Shown in pieces: positions 18,406 through 26,848 of a DNA stretch of 64,000 nt. Made by a program: the position numbers and the translations under genes. The stretch's first letter is position 1; every line of letters begins with the position of its first letter. The notes below the pieces were generated by a model that saw only the letters and a program-made list of their open reading frames with translations, did no database searches and was not told where the DNA came from. The stretch is from an uncultured Tenacibaculum sp. (lineage in GTDB: Bacteria > Bacteroidota > Bacteroidia > Flavobacteriales > Flavobacteriaceae), in the NCBI RefSeq assembly GCF_947494125.1, contig NZ_CANLTU010000009.1:62001-126000 (forward strand). The letters are read 5' to 3'.

Positions 18406-20070
18406 TTAGTAAGAATCATCATGTACAGTTGCAATCGCTCTTCCAGAAGGTTCGTTCATGTTTTTAAAAGCTTCATCCCATTCTAAAGCGGTAGCTGTAC
18501 TACAAGCAACACTAGCTTCTTGAGGTACACTTAAGGCTGCGGTATCGCTTGGGAAATGTTCTTCAAAAATTGAGCGGTAATAAAATTCTTCTTTGTTTGT
18601 TGGTGTTTGAATTGGGAATCTGAATTTAGCATTAGCCAATTGTTCGTCACTAACTTCTTTTTCAACAACTTCTTTTAAAGTATCAATCCAACTATAACCA
18701 ACACCGTCGCTAAATTGCTCTTTTTGTCTCCAAGCTACACTTTCTGGTAACATATCTTCAAAAGCTTTACGAATTACCCATTTTTCCATACGTTCTCCGT
18801 TAATCATTTTGTCTTGTGGGTTAATACGCATGGCTACATCCATAAATTCTTTATCTAAAAACGGAACACGTCCTTCAATTCCCCAGGCCATTAAACTTTT
18901 GTTAGCACGTAAACAATCGTACATGTGTAGTTTGTCTAATTTACGTACGGTTTCCTCATGGAATTCTTGAGCATCTGGAGCTTTGTGAAAATATAAATAT
19001 CCACCAAATATTTCATCGGCACCTTCACCAGATAAAACCATTTTAATTCCCATAGATTTAATTACACGAGCCATTAAATACATTGGTGTAGAAGAGCGAA
19101 TAGTAGTAATATCGTAAGTTTCAATATTGTAAATTACATCTTTAATGGCATCTAATCCTTCTTGAATGGTGAATTTAATCTCATGATGAATGGTGCCAAT
19201 ATGGTCTGCAACTTTTTGTGCAGCAGCTAAATCAGGAGAACCTTCTAAACCAACAGAGAAAGAATGTAATTGTGGATACCAAGCTTCAGATTTATCATCA
19301 GATTCAATTCTTTTTTGAGAATATTTTTTTGCGATAGCTGAGGTAACGGAAGAATCTAATCCGCCAGAGAGTAAAACACCATAAGGAACATCACTCATTA
19401 ATTGCCTATGTACAGCAGCTTCAAGAGCTTCTTTAACTTCTGTAATGCTTGTTTCGTTTTCTTTTACTGCTTCATATTCAGACCAATCTCTTTTGTACCA
19501 TTGTACAAATTTTCCATCTTTACTAGACATATAATGACCTGGAGGAAATAATTCTATTTTAGCACAAACGCCTTCTAATGCTTTTAATTCAGAAGCAACA
19601 TAGAAAGTTCCATTTTGATCCCAACCGATATATAAAGGAATAATTCCCATATGATCTCTAGCGATAAAATATTCATCTTTTTCGGCATCATATAAAGCAA
19701 AACCAAATATTCCATTCATATCGTCGATAAAGTCAACTCCTTTTTCTTTGTATAGTGCTAAAATTACTTCACAATCAGATGCAGTTTGAAATTCATAAGA
19801 ACCATCAAGTTGTTTACGTAATTCTCTGTGATTGTATATTTCGCCATTAGCAGCTAAGATTAATTTTTTATCAGCACTAAATAATGGTTGTTGTCCAGAG
19901 GCTGGATCAACAATAGCTAAACGTTCATGAGCCATAATAACTTTATCATCACTGTAAATTCCACTCCAATCTGGACCGCGATGTCTAATTTTTTTAGCCA
20001 TTTCTAATACTTGAGGTCTTAAACTTTCAGAAGGTTGTTTTAAATCAAACGCACATACAATTCCACACAT
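18406..20070 (-). CDS. asnB: Asparagine synthase (glutamine-hydrolysing), class B
   Basis: A 554-residue enzyme making asparagine from aspartate, glutamine and ATP in the cytosol. The initiator Met is followed by Cys2 (MCGIVCAFD), the glutaminase nucleophile exposed after Met removal. The class II amidotransferase domain fills about 1-200 (RHRGPDWSG near 30, AHERLAIVDP near 48, NGEIYNH near 74). The synthetase domain carries the PP-loop SGGLDSSVTSAIA near 230 and SGEGADEIFGGY near 345. Length matches E. coli AsnB. It is monocistronic, with a leader hairpin at 20092-20113. Confidence 0.95.
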   Translation of the reverse strand: MCGIVCAFDLKQPSESLRPQVLEMAKKIRHRGPDWSGIYSDDKVIMAHERLAIVDPASGQQPLFSADKKLILAANGEIYNHRELRKQLDGSYEFQTASDCEVILALYKEKGVDFIDDMNGIFGFALYDAEKDEYFIARDHMGIIPLYIGWDQNGTFYVASELKALEGVCAKIELFPPGHYMSSKDGKFVQWYKRDWSEYEAVKENETSITEVKEALEAAVHRQLMSDVPYGVLLSGGLDSSVTSAIAKKYSQKRIESDDKSEAWYPQLHSFSVGLEGSPDLAAAQKVADHIGTIHHEIKFTIQEGLDAIKDVIYNIETYDITTIRSSTPMYLMARVIKSMGIKMVLSGEGADEIFGGYLYFHKAPDAQEFHEETVRKLDKLHMYDCLRANKSLMAWGIEGRVPFLDKEFMDVAMRINPQDKMINGERMEKWVIRKAFEDMLPESVAWRQKEQFSDGVGYSWIDTLKEVVEKEVSDEQLANAKFRFPIQTPTNKEEFYYRSIFEEHFPSDTAALSVPQEASVACSTATALEWDEAFKNMNEPSGRAIATVHDDSY

Positions 20071-20091
20071 AACTTTATATTTTTATTTAAT

Positions 20092-20113
20092 CTTCTCAAA
20101 TAAAATTGAGAAG
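20092..20113 (-). promoter_or_regulatory. Hairpin in the asnB leader
   Basis: An 8-bp stem CTTCTCAA/TTGAGAAG with a 6-nt loop lies 22-43 nt upstream of the asnB start codon. It could be an operator or a leader hairpin. No TAnnTTTG box for asnB is clear. Confidence 0.35.
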
Positions 20114-20304
20114 TATATTTTATTTTTTGTTTATAATTCTGATACAAATAACCGAATGATGTTTTTATTTGAAAACTATATTGAGTATTTGTGTTTTAAA
20201 TTATAACTATAATTTAATTATTTGTGTTGATGTGTAATTGTTTTGTGTTTTTTAAGCTTTCAAAACTTACTTTTTTGATTTTTTAGAAATAAATTGAAAA
20301 TAAA

Positions 20305-20335
20305 TTTGGATTTTTAAAAATCTATTATACATTTG
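20305..20335 (+). promoter_or_regulatory. trp operon promoter
   Basis: TTTG (20305-20308), a 19-nt spacer and TACATTTG (20328-20335) match the Bacteroidota -33/-7 consensus exactly. The expected start, near 20339, is about 4 nt before the leader peptide ATG. Confidence 0.75.
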
Positions 20336-20342
20336 TCACATA

Positions 20343-20396
20343 ATGATGAAACAATTATTAAATAACTGGTGGTGGAGAACTCGTAACTTACGTTAG
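20343..20396 (+). CDS. trpL: trp operon leader peptide
   Basis: A 17-residue frame, MMKQLLNNWWWRTRNLR, with three consecutive TGG codons at 20367-20375. It lies between a strong promoter and a factor-independent terminator in front of trpE. That arrangement is the hallmark of ribosome-mediated transcription attenuation. When charged tRNA-Trp is scarce the ribosome stalls on the Trp codons and covers bases to about 20388. Bases after the Trp codons can pair as segment 1 (20380-20387, CTC plus TAAC) with segment 2 (20392-20400, GTTA plus GAG). Segment 2 (GTGAGA) can instead pair with TCTCAT inside the terminator. The antiterminator pairing is short and is inferred by eye. Either of the two tandem ATGs could start it. 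Confidence 0.85.
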   Translation: MMKQLLNNWWWRTRNLR

Positions 20397-20430
20397 TGAG
20401 ACCATACCGTTATATCCATAATACAACGAA

Positions 20431-20460
20431 AAGGCTTATCTCATGATAAGCCTTTTTTTT
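20431..20460 (+). terminator. trp attenuator terminator
   Basis: A perfect 10-bp stem AAGGCTTATC/GATAAGCCTT with loop TCAT, followed by eight T residues in all. It ends 17 nt before the trpE start codon, and no gene needs a terminator here except as an attenuator. Confidence 0.88.
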
Positions 20461-20477
20461 ATATAATAAAATTAAGA

Positions 20478-21869
20478 ATGAATAAAATACAGTTTACAAC
20501 AATATCTAAACAACAATTAGCTGATACAATTACGCCAGTAAGCTTATACTTAAAAACAAGAGATAAGTATGCGAATAGTTTATTGTTAGAGAGTTCAGAT
20601 TATCATAGTAAAGAAAATAGTTACTCATTTTTATGTATTGAGCCTCTAATAACAATTAAGGCTGAAGGAAATGATATTTCATTTTCGTACAAAAAAAAGG
20701 AATTAGATAGAAAAGAAATTGATCGAGATTTTTATAAATATTTTGATAGTTATAGTGATTTAATAGATGTTAACTGCACAGAAGAGATAAAGTCATTTAA
20801 TGGTTTATATGGGTATACAACTTTTGATGCTGTTCAATATTTTGAAACAATAAAATTAAATTCAAAAAAGGCGCCATCAGAAATACCAATGTTGCAGTAT
20901 AGTTTCTTTCGATTTATTATTGCAATTAATCATTTTAAGAATGAAATGATTTTAATTGAAAATATTCCGGAAGGAGAAGAATCTCGTTTGTCGGAGATAG
21001 AAAATTTAGCAAATTCACAATCATTTGCTAAGTATCAATTTAATTTTGAAGGAAAAGAAACATCTAATATTACAGATGAAGAATTTAAAAACAGTGTAAC
21101 TAATGCAAAGGAACATTGTAAAAGAGGAGATGTATTTCAGTTGGTTTTATCACGTCAATTTCAACAAAAATTTAAAGGAGATGAGTTTAATGTATATAGG
21201 GCTTTACGATCTATAAATCCATCACCATATTTGTTTTATTTTGATTACGGAAGTTTTAAGTTAATGGGGTCGTCACCAGAGGCACAAATAAAAATAAATG
21301 CAGAAGAAGCTATTATAAATCCAATTGCAGGAACTTTTAGAAGAACAGGGGATGATGCAAAAGATACCGAGCTAGCAAAAGAATTAGCAAGCGACCCAAA
21401 AGAAAATGCAGAGCATGTAATGTTGGTAGATTTAGCTAGAAACGATTTAAGTAAACACGCAACGAATGTTACTGTTGAAACTTATAAAGAAGTACAATAT
21501 TTTAGTCATGTAATTCATTTAGTGTCTACAGTTACTGGAAAAATTACAGGAAATCCAATTGAAATAGTGGGAGATACTTTTCCCGCCGGGACATTAAGTG
21601 GAGCACCGAAATATAAAGCTATGGAGTTAATTGATAAGTATGAAAATCAAACAAGAGGGTTTTATGGGGGATGTGTAGGTTTTATTGGGTTAAATGGAAA
21701 TGTAAATCAGGCCATTGCAATCCGTTCATTTGTAAGTAAAAATAACACATTGTTTTATCAGGCAGGAGCGGGAATTGTAATCAATTCAAAAGAAGAAAAC
21801 GAGTTACAAGAAGTAAATAATAAATTAGCAGCATTAAAGAAAGCTTTAGTGTTAGCAGAAGAGATATAA
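20478..21869 (+). CDS. trpE: Anthranilate synthase component I
   Basis: 463 residues; converts chorismate to anthranilate with TrpG supplying ammonia, the first committed step to tryptophan. The N-terminal feedback site motif LLES is at residues 36-39, which argues for TrpE over PabB. The chorismate-binding domain has INPIAGTFRRTGDD (about 273-286), LVDLARNDL (about 316) and the C-terminal GAGIVINSKEENE. The length is shorter than E. coli TrpE (about 520) but usual for this phylum. First gene of the operon, under the leader attenuator. It is followed by trpG after a 1-nt gap. Confidence 0.96.
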   Translation: MNKIQFTTISKQQLADTITPVSLYLKTRDKYANSLLLESSDYHSKENSYSFLCIEPLITIKAEGNDISFSYKKKELDRKEIDRDFYKYFDSYSDLIDVNCTEEIKSFNGLYGYTTFDAVQYFETIKLNSKKAPSEIPMLQYSFFRFIIAINHFKNEMILIENIPEGEESRLSEIENLANSQSFAKYQFNFEGKETSNITDEEFKNSVTNAKEHCKRGDVFQLVLSRQFQQKFKGDEFNVYRALRSINPSPYLFYFDYGSFKLMGSSPEAQIKINAEEAIINPIAGTFRRTGDDAKDTELAKELASDPKENAEHVMLVDLARNDLSKHATNVTVETYKEVQYFSHVIHLVSTVTGKITGNPIEIVGDTFPAGTLSGAPKYKAMELIDKYENQTRGFYGGCVGFIGLNGNVNQAIAIRSFVSKNNTLFYQAGAGIVINSKEENELQEVNNKLAALKKALVLAEEI

Positions 21870-21870
21870 G

Positions 21871-22443
21871 ATGAAAATATTAATATTAGATAATTACGAT
21901 TCATTTACCTATAATTTAGTGCATTATGTAGAAGATATTACAGGGAAATTACCTGATGTATATCGTAATGATGAAATTTCAATTGACGAAATAAAAAGAT
22001 ACGATGCAATTATTTTATCTCCTGGGCCAGGAATACCAGAAGAAGCAGGGATTTTAAAAGAAACGATTAAAACCTATGCAGGAAAAATTCCAATCTTTGG
22101 AGTGTGTTTAGGTTTGCAAGCAATAACAGAAGTTTTTGGAGGTGAATTAGAAAATTTAAACGATGTATTTCATGGTGTGGCAACAGAAATGAAAGTAACA
22201 CAAAACAATACAATTACGTTTAAAGATATTCCAGAAACATTTGAAGCAGCTCGTTATCATTCTTGGATTGCATCTCATACTAATTTTCCAGATGAATTAG
22301 AAATAACAGCAATTGATGAAGATAAAAGTATTATGGCATTACGTCATAGAATACATCATTTAGAAGCAGTTCAATTTCATCCAGAAAGTATTTTAACACC
22401 AGATGGAAAAAAGATGATTCAAAACTTTATAGATAGTATCTAA
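21871..22443 (+). CDS. trpG: Anthranilate synthase glutamine amidotransferase component
   Basis: 190 residues; a class I glutamine amidotransferase that releases ammonia for TrpE. The oxyanion motif SPGPGIPEEAG is at about 50-60, the nucleophile Cys79 sits in GVCLGLQA, and the catalytic His170 is in HPES. It is not fused to trpD. The stop codon overlaps the trpD start (TAATG). In organisms with one such subunit it can also serve PabB in folate synthesis; whether it does here is unknown. Confidence 0.95.
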   Translation: MKILILDNYDSFTYNLVHYVEDITGKLPDVYRNDEISIDEIKRYDAIILSPGPGIPEEAGILKETIKTYAGKIPIFGVCLGLQAITEVFGGELENLNDVFHGVATEMKVTQNNTITFKDIPETFEAARYHSWIASHTNFPDELEITAIDEDKSIMALRHRIHHLEAVQFHPESILTPDGKKMIQNFIDSI

Positions 22444-23429
22444 TGAAAAAAATATTAAACACGCTTTTCGAACAAAAGCGATTGACTAAAGACCAATCGA
22501 AAGAGGTTTTAATAAATATTGCTCAAGAAAAATACAATGTTTCACAAATTGCTGCATTTATTACGGTGTTTTTAATGCGACCAGTTTCTGTTGATGAATT
22601 GTCAGGTTTTAGGGAGGCCTTATTAGAATTGGCAGTAAAAGTTGATTTATCAGATTTTGATACGATTGATTTATGTGGAACGGGAGGAGATGGTAAAAAT
22701 ACTTTTAATATTTCAACATTAACATCGTTTATAGTTGCGGGTACAGGAAATAAAGTAGCCAAGCATGGTAATTACGGAGTGTCGTCGGCTTCAGGATCAT
22801 CAAATATGTTGGAGTTCTTAGGGTATGAGTTTACCAATGATGAAACAATTTTAAAGCGTCAGTTAGAAGAAGCAAATATTTGCTTTTTACACGCTCCATT
22901 ATTTCATCCGGCAATGAAGGTAGTTGCTCCAATACGTAGAGAATTGGGTGTAAAAACATTTTTTAATATGTTAGGACCATTAGTGAATCCAAGTTCTCCC
23001 CAAAATCAATTAGTAGGTGTATTTAATTTAGAGGTAGCTAGAGTTTACAATTATATGTTACAACAATCTAATGTAAATTACGGAGTGGTACATGCATTAG
23101 ATGGATATGATGAAATTTCATTAACAGGAGATTTTAAATTATTTACAAAAGAAGCAGAACAACAAATTTCGCCATCAGATTTAGGGCAAAAGCAAATATT
23201 ACAATCGGATATTTTTGGAGGAGATACTGTAGCAGAAGCGGCTAAAATATTTGTAGATATTATTAATGGGAAAGGAACAGAACAACAAAATAATGTAGTG
23301 TTAACAAATACGGCATTTGCATTAAAAATATTTGATAAAAATAAGAGTTTTGAAGTAGCTTTTGAAGAAGCAAAAGATTCATTATTAGGGTTGAAAGCAA
23401 AAAAATCATTAGAAAAACTAGTAAGTTAA
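22443..23429 (+). CDS. trpD: Anthranilate phosphoribosyltransferase
   Basis: 328 residues; transfers phosphoribose from PRPP to anthranilate. The PRPP-binding loop CGTGGDGKNTFN is near residue 78, KHGNYGVSSASGSSNMLE near 107-124, and RRELGVKTFFNMLGPLVNP near 165-183 is the family signature. The start overlaps the trpG stop by one base, so translation is coupled. Length is normal for the family (about 330). Confidence 0.96.
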   Translation: MKKILNTLFEQKRLTKDQSKEVLINIAQEKYNVSQIAAFITVFLMRPVSVDELSGFREALLELAVKVDLSDFDTIDLCGTGGDGKNTFNISTLTSFIVAGTGNKVAKHGNYGVSSASGSSNMLEFLGYEFTNDETILKRQLEEANICFLHAPLFHPAMKVVAPIRRELGVKTFFNMLGPLVNPSSPQNQLVGVFNLEVARVYNYMLQQSNVNYGVVHALDGYDEISLTGDFKLFTKEAEQQISPSDLGQKQILQSDIFGGDTVAEAAKIFVDIINGKGTEQQNNVVLTNTAFALKIFDKNKSFEVAFEEAKDSLLGLKAKKSLEKLVS

Positions 23430-23430
23430 A

Positions 23431-24219
23431 ATGACAATTTTAGATAAGATAATAGCGTTTAAAAAAACAGAAATAGCAAAAATTAAAGCTGAAGTTCCTG
23501 TTAAAAAATTAGTAGAAAGCCCAAATTTTAAGAATTCACCATTTTCATTAAAGAAATCATTATTACAGGTTGGCTCAACAGGTATAATTGCAGAGTTTAA
23601 ACGTCAATCACCATCAAAAGGTATTATTAACGATAAAGCTACAATTATTGATGTTACTGAGGGCTATCTGGATGCAAATGTGGCTGCACAATCTATTTTA
23701 ACAGATACTTCGTTTTTCGGAGGATCGATGGCAGATTTATTAGAGGCTAGAACCGTAAATCAAGTGAAGCCAATTTTAAGAAAAGATTTTATTGTAGATG
23801 GTTTTCAAATAGTAGAAGCAAAAGCTATAGGAGCAGATGTAATATTGTTAATAGCAGCTTGTTTAACAAAAGAAGAGTTGAAAAATTACGGTCAATTAGC
23901 AACAGATTTAGGACTAGAGGTTTTATATGAGGTACATACCCAAGAAGATTTAGATAAAATAAATGATTTGGATAATAAGATAATCGGCATTAATAATCGT
24001 AATCTTAAGACGTTTGAAGTGGATTTAGAACACTCGATAAAACTTGCAAGTCAAATTCCAGACACGGCAATTAAGGTTTCAGAAAGTGGAATATCAGACC
24101 CAAGAGTTATTACAGGTTTAAAAGAATACGGATTTCAAGGTTTCTTAATTGGAGAAAACTTTATGAAAACAGAAAACCCAGGAGAAGCTTGTAAAGAATT
24201 CATAAGTCAAATTAGATAG
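23431..24219 (+). CDS. trpC: Indole-3-glycerol phosphate synthase
   Basis: 262 residues; a TIM-barrel enzyme closing the indole ring from the carboxyphenylamino-deoxyribulose phosphate. Motifs in order: IIAEFKRQSPSKG (about 51-63, catalytic Glu and Lys), ILTDTSFFGG (about 89-98), PILRKDFIVDGFQI (about 112-125) and VSESGISD (about 217-224) near the phosphate site. It is separate from trpF, unlike the E. coli fusion. It follows trpD after a single base. Confidence 0.96.
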   Translation: MTILDKIIAFKKTEIAKIKAEVPVKKLVESPNFKNSPFSLKKSLLQVGSTGIIAEFKRQSPSKGIINDKATIIDVTEGYLDANVAAQSILTDTSFFGGSMADLLEARTVNQVKPILRKDFIVDGFQIVEAKAIGADVILLIAACLTKEELKNYGQLATDLGLEVLYEVHTQEDLDKINDLDNKIIGINNRNLKTFEVDLEHSIKLASQIPDTAIKVSESGISDPRVITGLKEYGFQGFLIGENFMKTENPGEACKEFISQIR

Positions 24220-24221
24220 AG

Positions 24222-24845
24222 ATGAAGCTAAAAGTATGTGGAATGAAGTATGTGGAAAATATCCAACAAGTAGCAGCTTTAAAACCTGATTATTTAGGAT
24301 TTATTTTCTATGATAAATCAAAAAGGAATTTTGAAGGTATAATTCCACAATTACCTAAAGAAATTAAGAAAACAGGAGTTTTTGTAAATGAGTATTTAGA
24401 AATAGTAGTTTCTCTTATTGAAGAATATCAATTAGAAGCGGTTCAGTTGCATGGAGATGAATCTGTAGATTATATTAAAAGTTTAAAAAGTCATTTACCA
24501 AAAATTGAAATCATTAAAGTTTTTGGAATTAAAGGTGATTTTGATTTTGAAGTTTTAAAACCATACGAAGAAGTAGTTGATTTCTTTCTGTTTGATACGA
24601 AAGGTAAAGAACGAGGAGGAAACGGATTTACATTTGATTGGAGTGTATTAAAAAATTACAATTCGACAAAACCATTTTTTTTAAGTGGAGGTATTGGGTT
24701 AGAAGAAATAAAAGAAGTACAAAACATTATAAAAACAGATTTACCTATTTATGCGTTAGATGTAAATAGTAAGTTTGAAATAGAAGCTGGTTTAAAATCA
24801 GTAAAAAAAATAAAGAAATTTAAAAATGAAATTTCAACCAACTAA
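24222..24845 (+). CDS. trpF: Phosphoribosylanthranilate isomerase
   Basis: 207 residues; isomerises phosphoribosylanthranilate, the step between TrpD and TrpC. The N-terminal [11 protein letters not shown] contains the catalytic cysteine (Cys6). The C-terminal [12 protein letters not shown] (about 147-158) and [15 protein letters not shown] (about 178-192) form the phosphate and general-acid region. Its last 20 bases overlap the trpB start, so the two are translationally linked. Confidence 0.95.
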   Translation: MKLKVCGMKYVENIQQVAALKPDYLGFIFYDKSKRNFEGIIPQLPKEIKKTGVFVNEYLEIVVSLIEEYQLEAVQLHGDESVDYIKSLKSHLPKIEIIKVFGIKGDFDFEVLKPYEEVVDFFLFDTKGKERGGNGFTFDWSVLKNYNSTKPFFLSGGIGLEEIKEVQNIIKTDLPIYALDVNSKFEIEAGLKSVKKIKKFKNEISTN

Positions 24846-26004
24846 AGAAGGATATTATGGACAGTTTGGAGGAGCGTTTATTCCAGAATTGTTATATCCA
24901 AATGTAAAAGAATTAGAAGATAATTATTTAGAAATTCTAAGTTCAGAAGCTTTTCAAAAAGAGTATAAAGATTTGTTACAGCATTATGTTGGTAGACCAA
25001 GTCCTTTATATTTAGCAAAGCGTTTGTCAGAAAAATATGGAGCTACTATTTATTTAAAACGAGAAGATTTAAATCATACAGGAGCACATAAAGTAAACAA
25101 TACTATTGGGCAGATTTTAGTAGCAAAGCATTTAGGAAAAACTAAAATTATTGCAGAAACAGGAGCAGGGCAACATGGTGTTGCTACCGCAACGGTTTGT
25201 GCTTTAATGGATTTAGAGTGCGTTGTTTTTATGGGAGAAACTGATATTAAGCGTCAAGCACCAAATGTAGCTCGTATGAAAATGTTAGGAGCTAAAGTAG
25301 TTCCCGCAACGAGTGGAAGCAAAACGTTAAAAGATGCAACAAACGAAGCTATCAGATATTGGATTCAAAATCCAGAAACGTATTATTTAATAGGTTCTGT
25401 TGTTGGTCCACATCCGTACCCAGATATGGTGGCGCGTTTGCAAGCGGTTATTTCAGAAGAAATGAAAGTACAATTAAAAGAGCAAACAGGAAAAGAAAAT
25501 CCAGATACAGTTATAGCTTGTGTAGGAGGAGGGTCGAATGCAGCAGGAGCTTTTTATCATTATTTAGAAGATGAAGAAGTTGAGTTAATAGCAGTAGAAG
25601 CAGCAGGTTTAGGAGTTAATTCGGGAGAAAGTGCAGCAACCTCACAATTAGGAGAAGTAGGCGTAATTCATGGAAGTAAAACAATTTTAATGCAAGATGA
25701 ATATGGGCAAATAGTAGAGCCATATTCTATTTCAGCAGGGTTAGATTATCCAGGAGTAGGACCTTTGCATGCATATTTACACGAAACAAAACGTGCAAAA
25801 TTCATGAATGCTACAGATAAAGAAGCATTGGATGCAGCTTATGAGTTAACAAAAATAGAAGGAATTATTCCAGCACTAGAAAGTGCACATGCATTAGCCG
25901 TTTTACCAAAAATGGATTTGAGAAAAGAGCAGACTATTATAATTAATTTATCAGGAAGAGGAGATAAAGATTTAGAAACTTATATTAAGCATTTAGAAGA
26001 ATAG
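24826..26004 (+). CDS. trpB: Tryptophan synthase beta subunit
   Basis: 392 residues; condenses indole with serine using pyridoxal phosphate. The PLP lysine is in [10 protein letters not shown] near residue 88, the phosphate-binding loop is [13 protein letters not shown] near 230, and the N-terminal signature is [12 protein letters not shown]. Length is normal (about 395). It starts inside the trpF end (20-nt overlap), is followed by trpA after 2 nt, and works as the alpha2beta2 complex with TrpA. Confidence 0.97.
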   Translation: MKFQPTKEGYYGQFGGAFIPELLYPNVKELEDNYLEILSSEAFQKEYKDLLQHYVGRPSPLYLAKRLSEKYGATIYLKREDLNHTGAHKVNNTIGQILVAKHLGKTKIIAETGAGQHGVATATVCALMDLECVVFMGETDIKRQAPNVARMKMLGAKVVPATSGSKTLKDATNEAIRYWIQNPETYYLIGSVVGPHPYPDMVARLQAVISEEMKVQLKEQTGKENPDTVIACVGGGSNAAGAFYHYLEDEEVELIAVEAAGLGVNSGESAATSQLGEVGVIHGSKTILMQDEYGQIVEPYSISAGLDYPGVGPLHAYLHETKRAKFMNATDKEALDAAYELTKIEGIIPALESAHALAVLPKMDLRKEQTIIINLSGRGDKDLETYIKHLEE

Positions 26005-26006
26005 TA

Positions 26007-26774
26007 ATGAATTCAGTAAAAAATATATTTCAAAAGAAAAGTCAAAATTTATTATCTATTTTCTTTACAGCAGGTTTTCCAAAATTAAATGATACCACTA
26101 AAATAATAACAGAATTAAGTTCTAGTGGTGTAGATTTTATTGAGGTTGGCTTACCATATTCAGATCCTTTAGCCGATGGACCAACGATTCAGCATAGTAG
26201 TGCAGTCGCTTTAAAAAACGGAATGAATTTAGATGTAATATTCGAACAGTTAGACGCTATAAAAGAAACAAATAAAACGCCATTGGTATTAATGGGATAT
26301 TTGAATCAGATTATAAAATACGGCGAGCATGAATTTTGTCAAAAAGTAAAAGATTGCGGAATTGATACGGTTATCATTCCAGATTTACCAATGATTGAAT
26401 ATGAGAATCATTATAATGAGTTATTTAAAAGCTATGGAATTGTTAATGTGTTTTTAATAACACCTCATACATCAGAAGAGCGAATTCGCAAGATAGATTC
26501 CTTAACTGAGGCGTTTATATACGTGGTAGCATCAGCATCAATAACAGGAGCAAAAGGAGAAATTTCTCAACAACAAATTGATTATTTCAATCGAATAAAT
26601 GCAATGAGTTTACAAAGTAATTTAGTTGTTGGTTTTGGGATTTCAGATAATAAAACATTTACGACAGCTTGTGCTCATATGAACGGAGCAATTATAGGAT
26701 CGGCTTTTATAAAAGAGGTTGGTGAAAATGGAGTTAATAACATTTCAAATTTTATTTCGGGTATTAAAATTTAA
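26007..26774 (+). CDS. trpA: Tryptophan synthase alpha subunit
   Basis: 255 residues; cleaves indole-3-glycerol phosphate to indole, which is channelled to TrpB. The catalytic pair is visible: Glu46 in IEVGLPYSDP and Asp57 in ADGPTIQ. The phosphate site GFGISDNK lies near 211-218. Last gene of trpEGDCFBA. No strong terminator follows within the 74 nt before the next gene; only a weak 7-bp hairpin (26816-26838) is seen, so readthrough into the protease gene is possible. Confidence 0.96.
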   Translation: MNSVKNIFQKKSQNLLSIFFTAGFPKLNDTTKIITELSSSGVDFIEVGLPYSDPLADGPTIQHSSAVALKNGMNLDVIFEQLDAIKETNKTPLVLMGYLNQIIKYGEHEFCQKVKDCGIDTVIIPDLPMIEYENHYNELFKSYGIVNVFLITPHTSEERIRKIDSLTEAFIYVVASASITGAKGEISQQQIDYFNRINAMSLQSNLVVGFGISDNKTFTTACAHMNGAIIGSAFIKEVGENGVNNISNFISGIKI

Positions 26775-26848
26775 CTGTTAAGAAAAACTTAAAATTCATA
26801 AAGACATTATTGAATGTTATAAATTAGTAGCTTATAACACAAACAATA

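Noticed and set aside
20431..20460. Terminator of a separate small RNA or of asnB
   Set aside because: asnB is on the other strand and ends elsewhere; the element sits between a Trp-codon leader frame and trpE, so an attenuator is the simpler reading.
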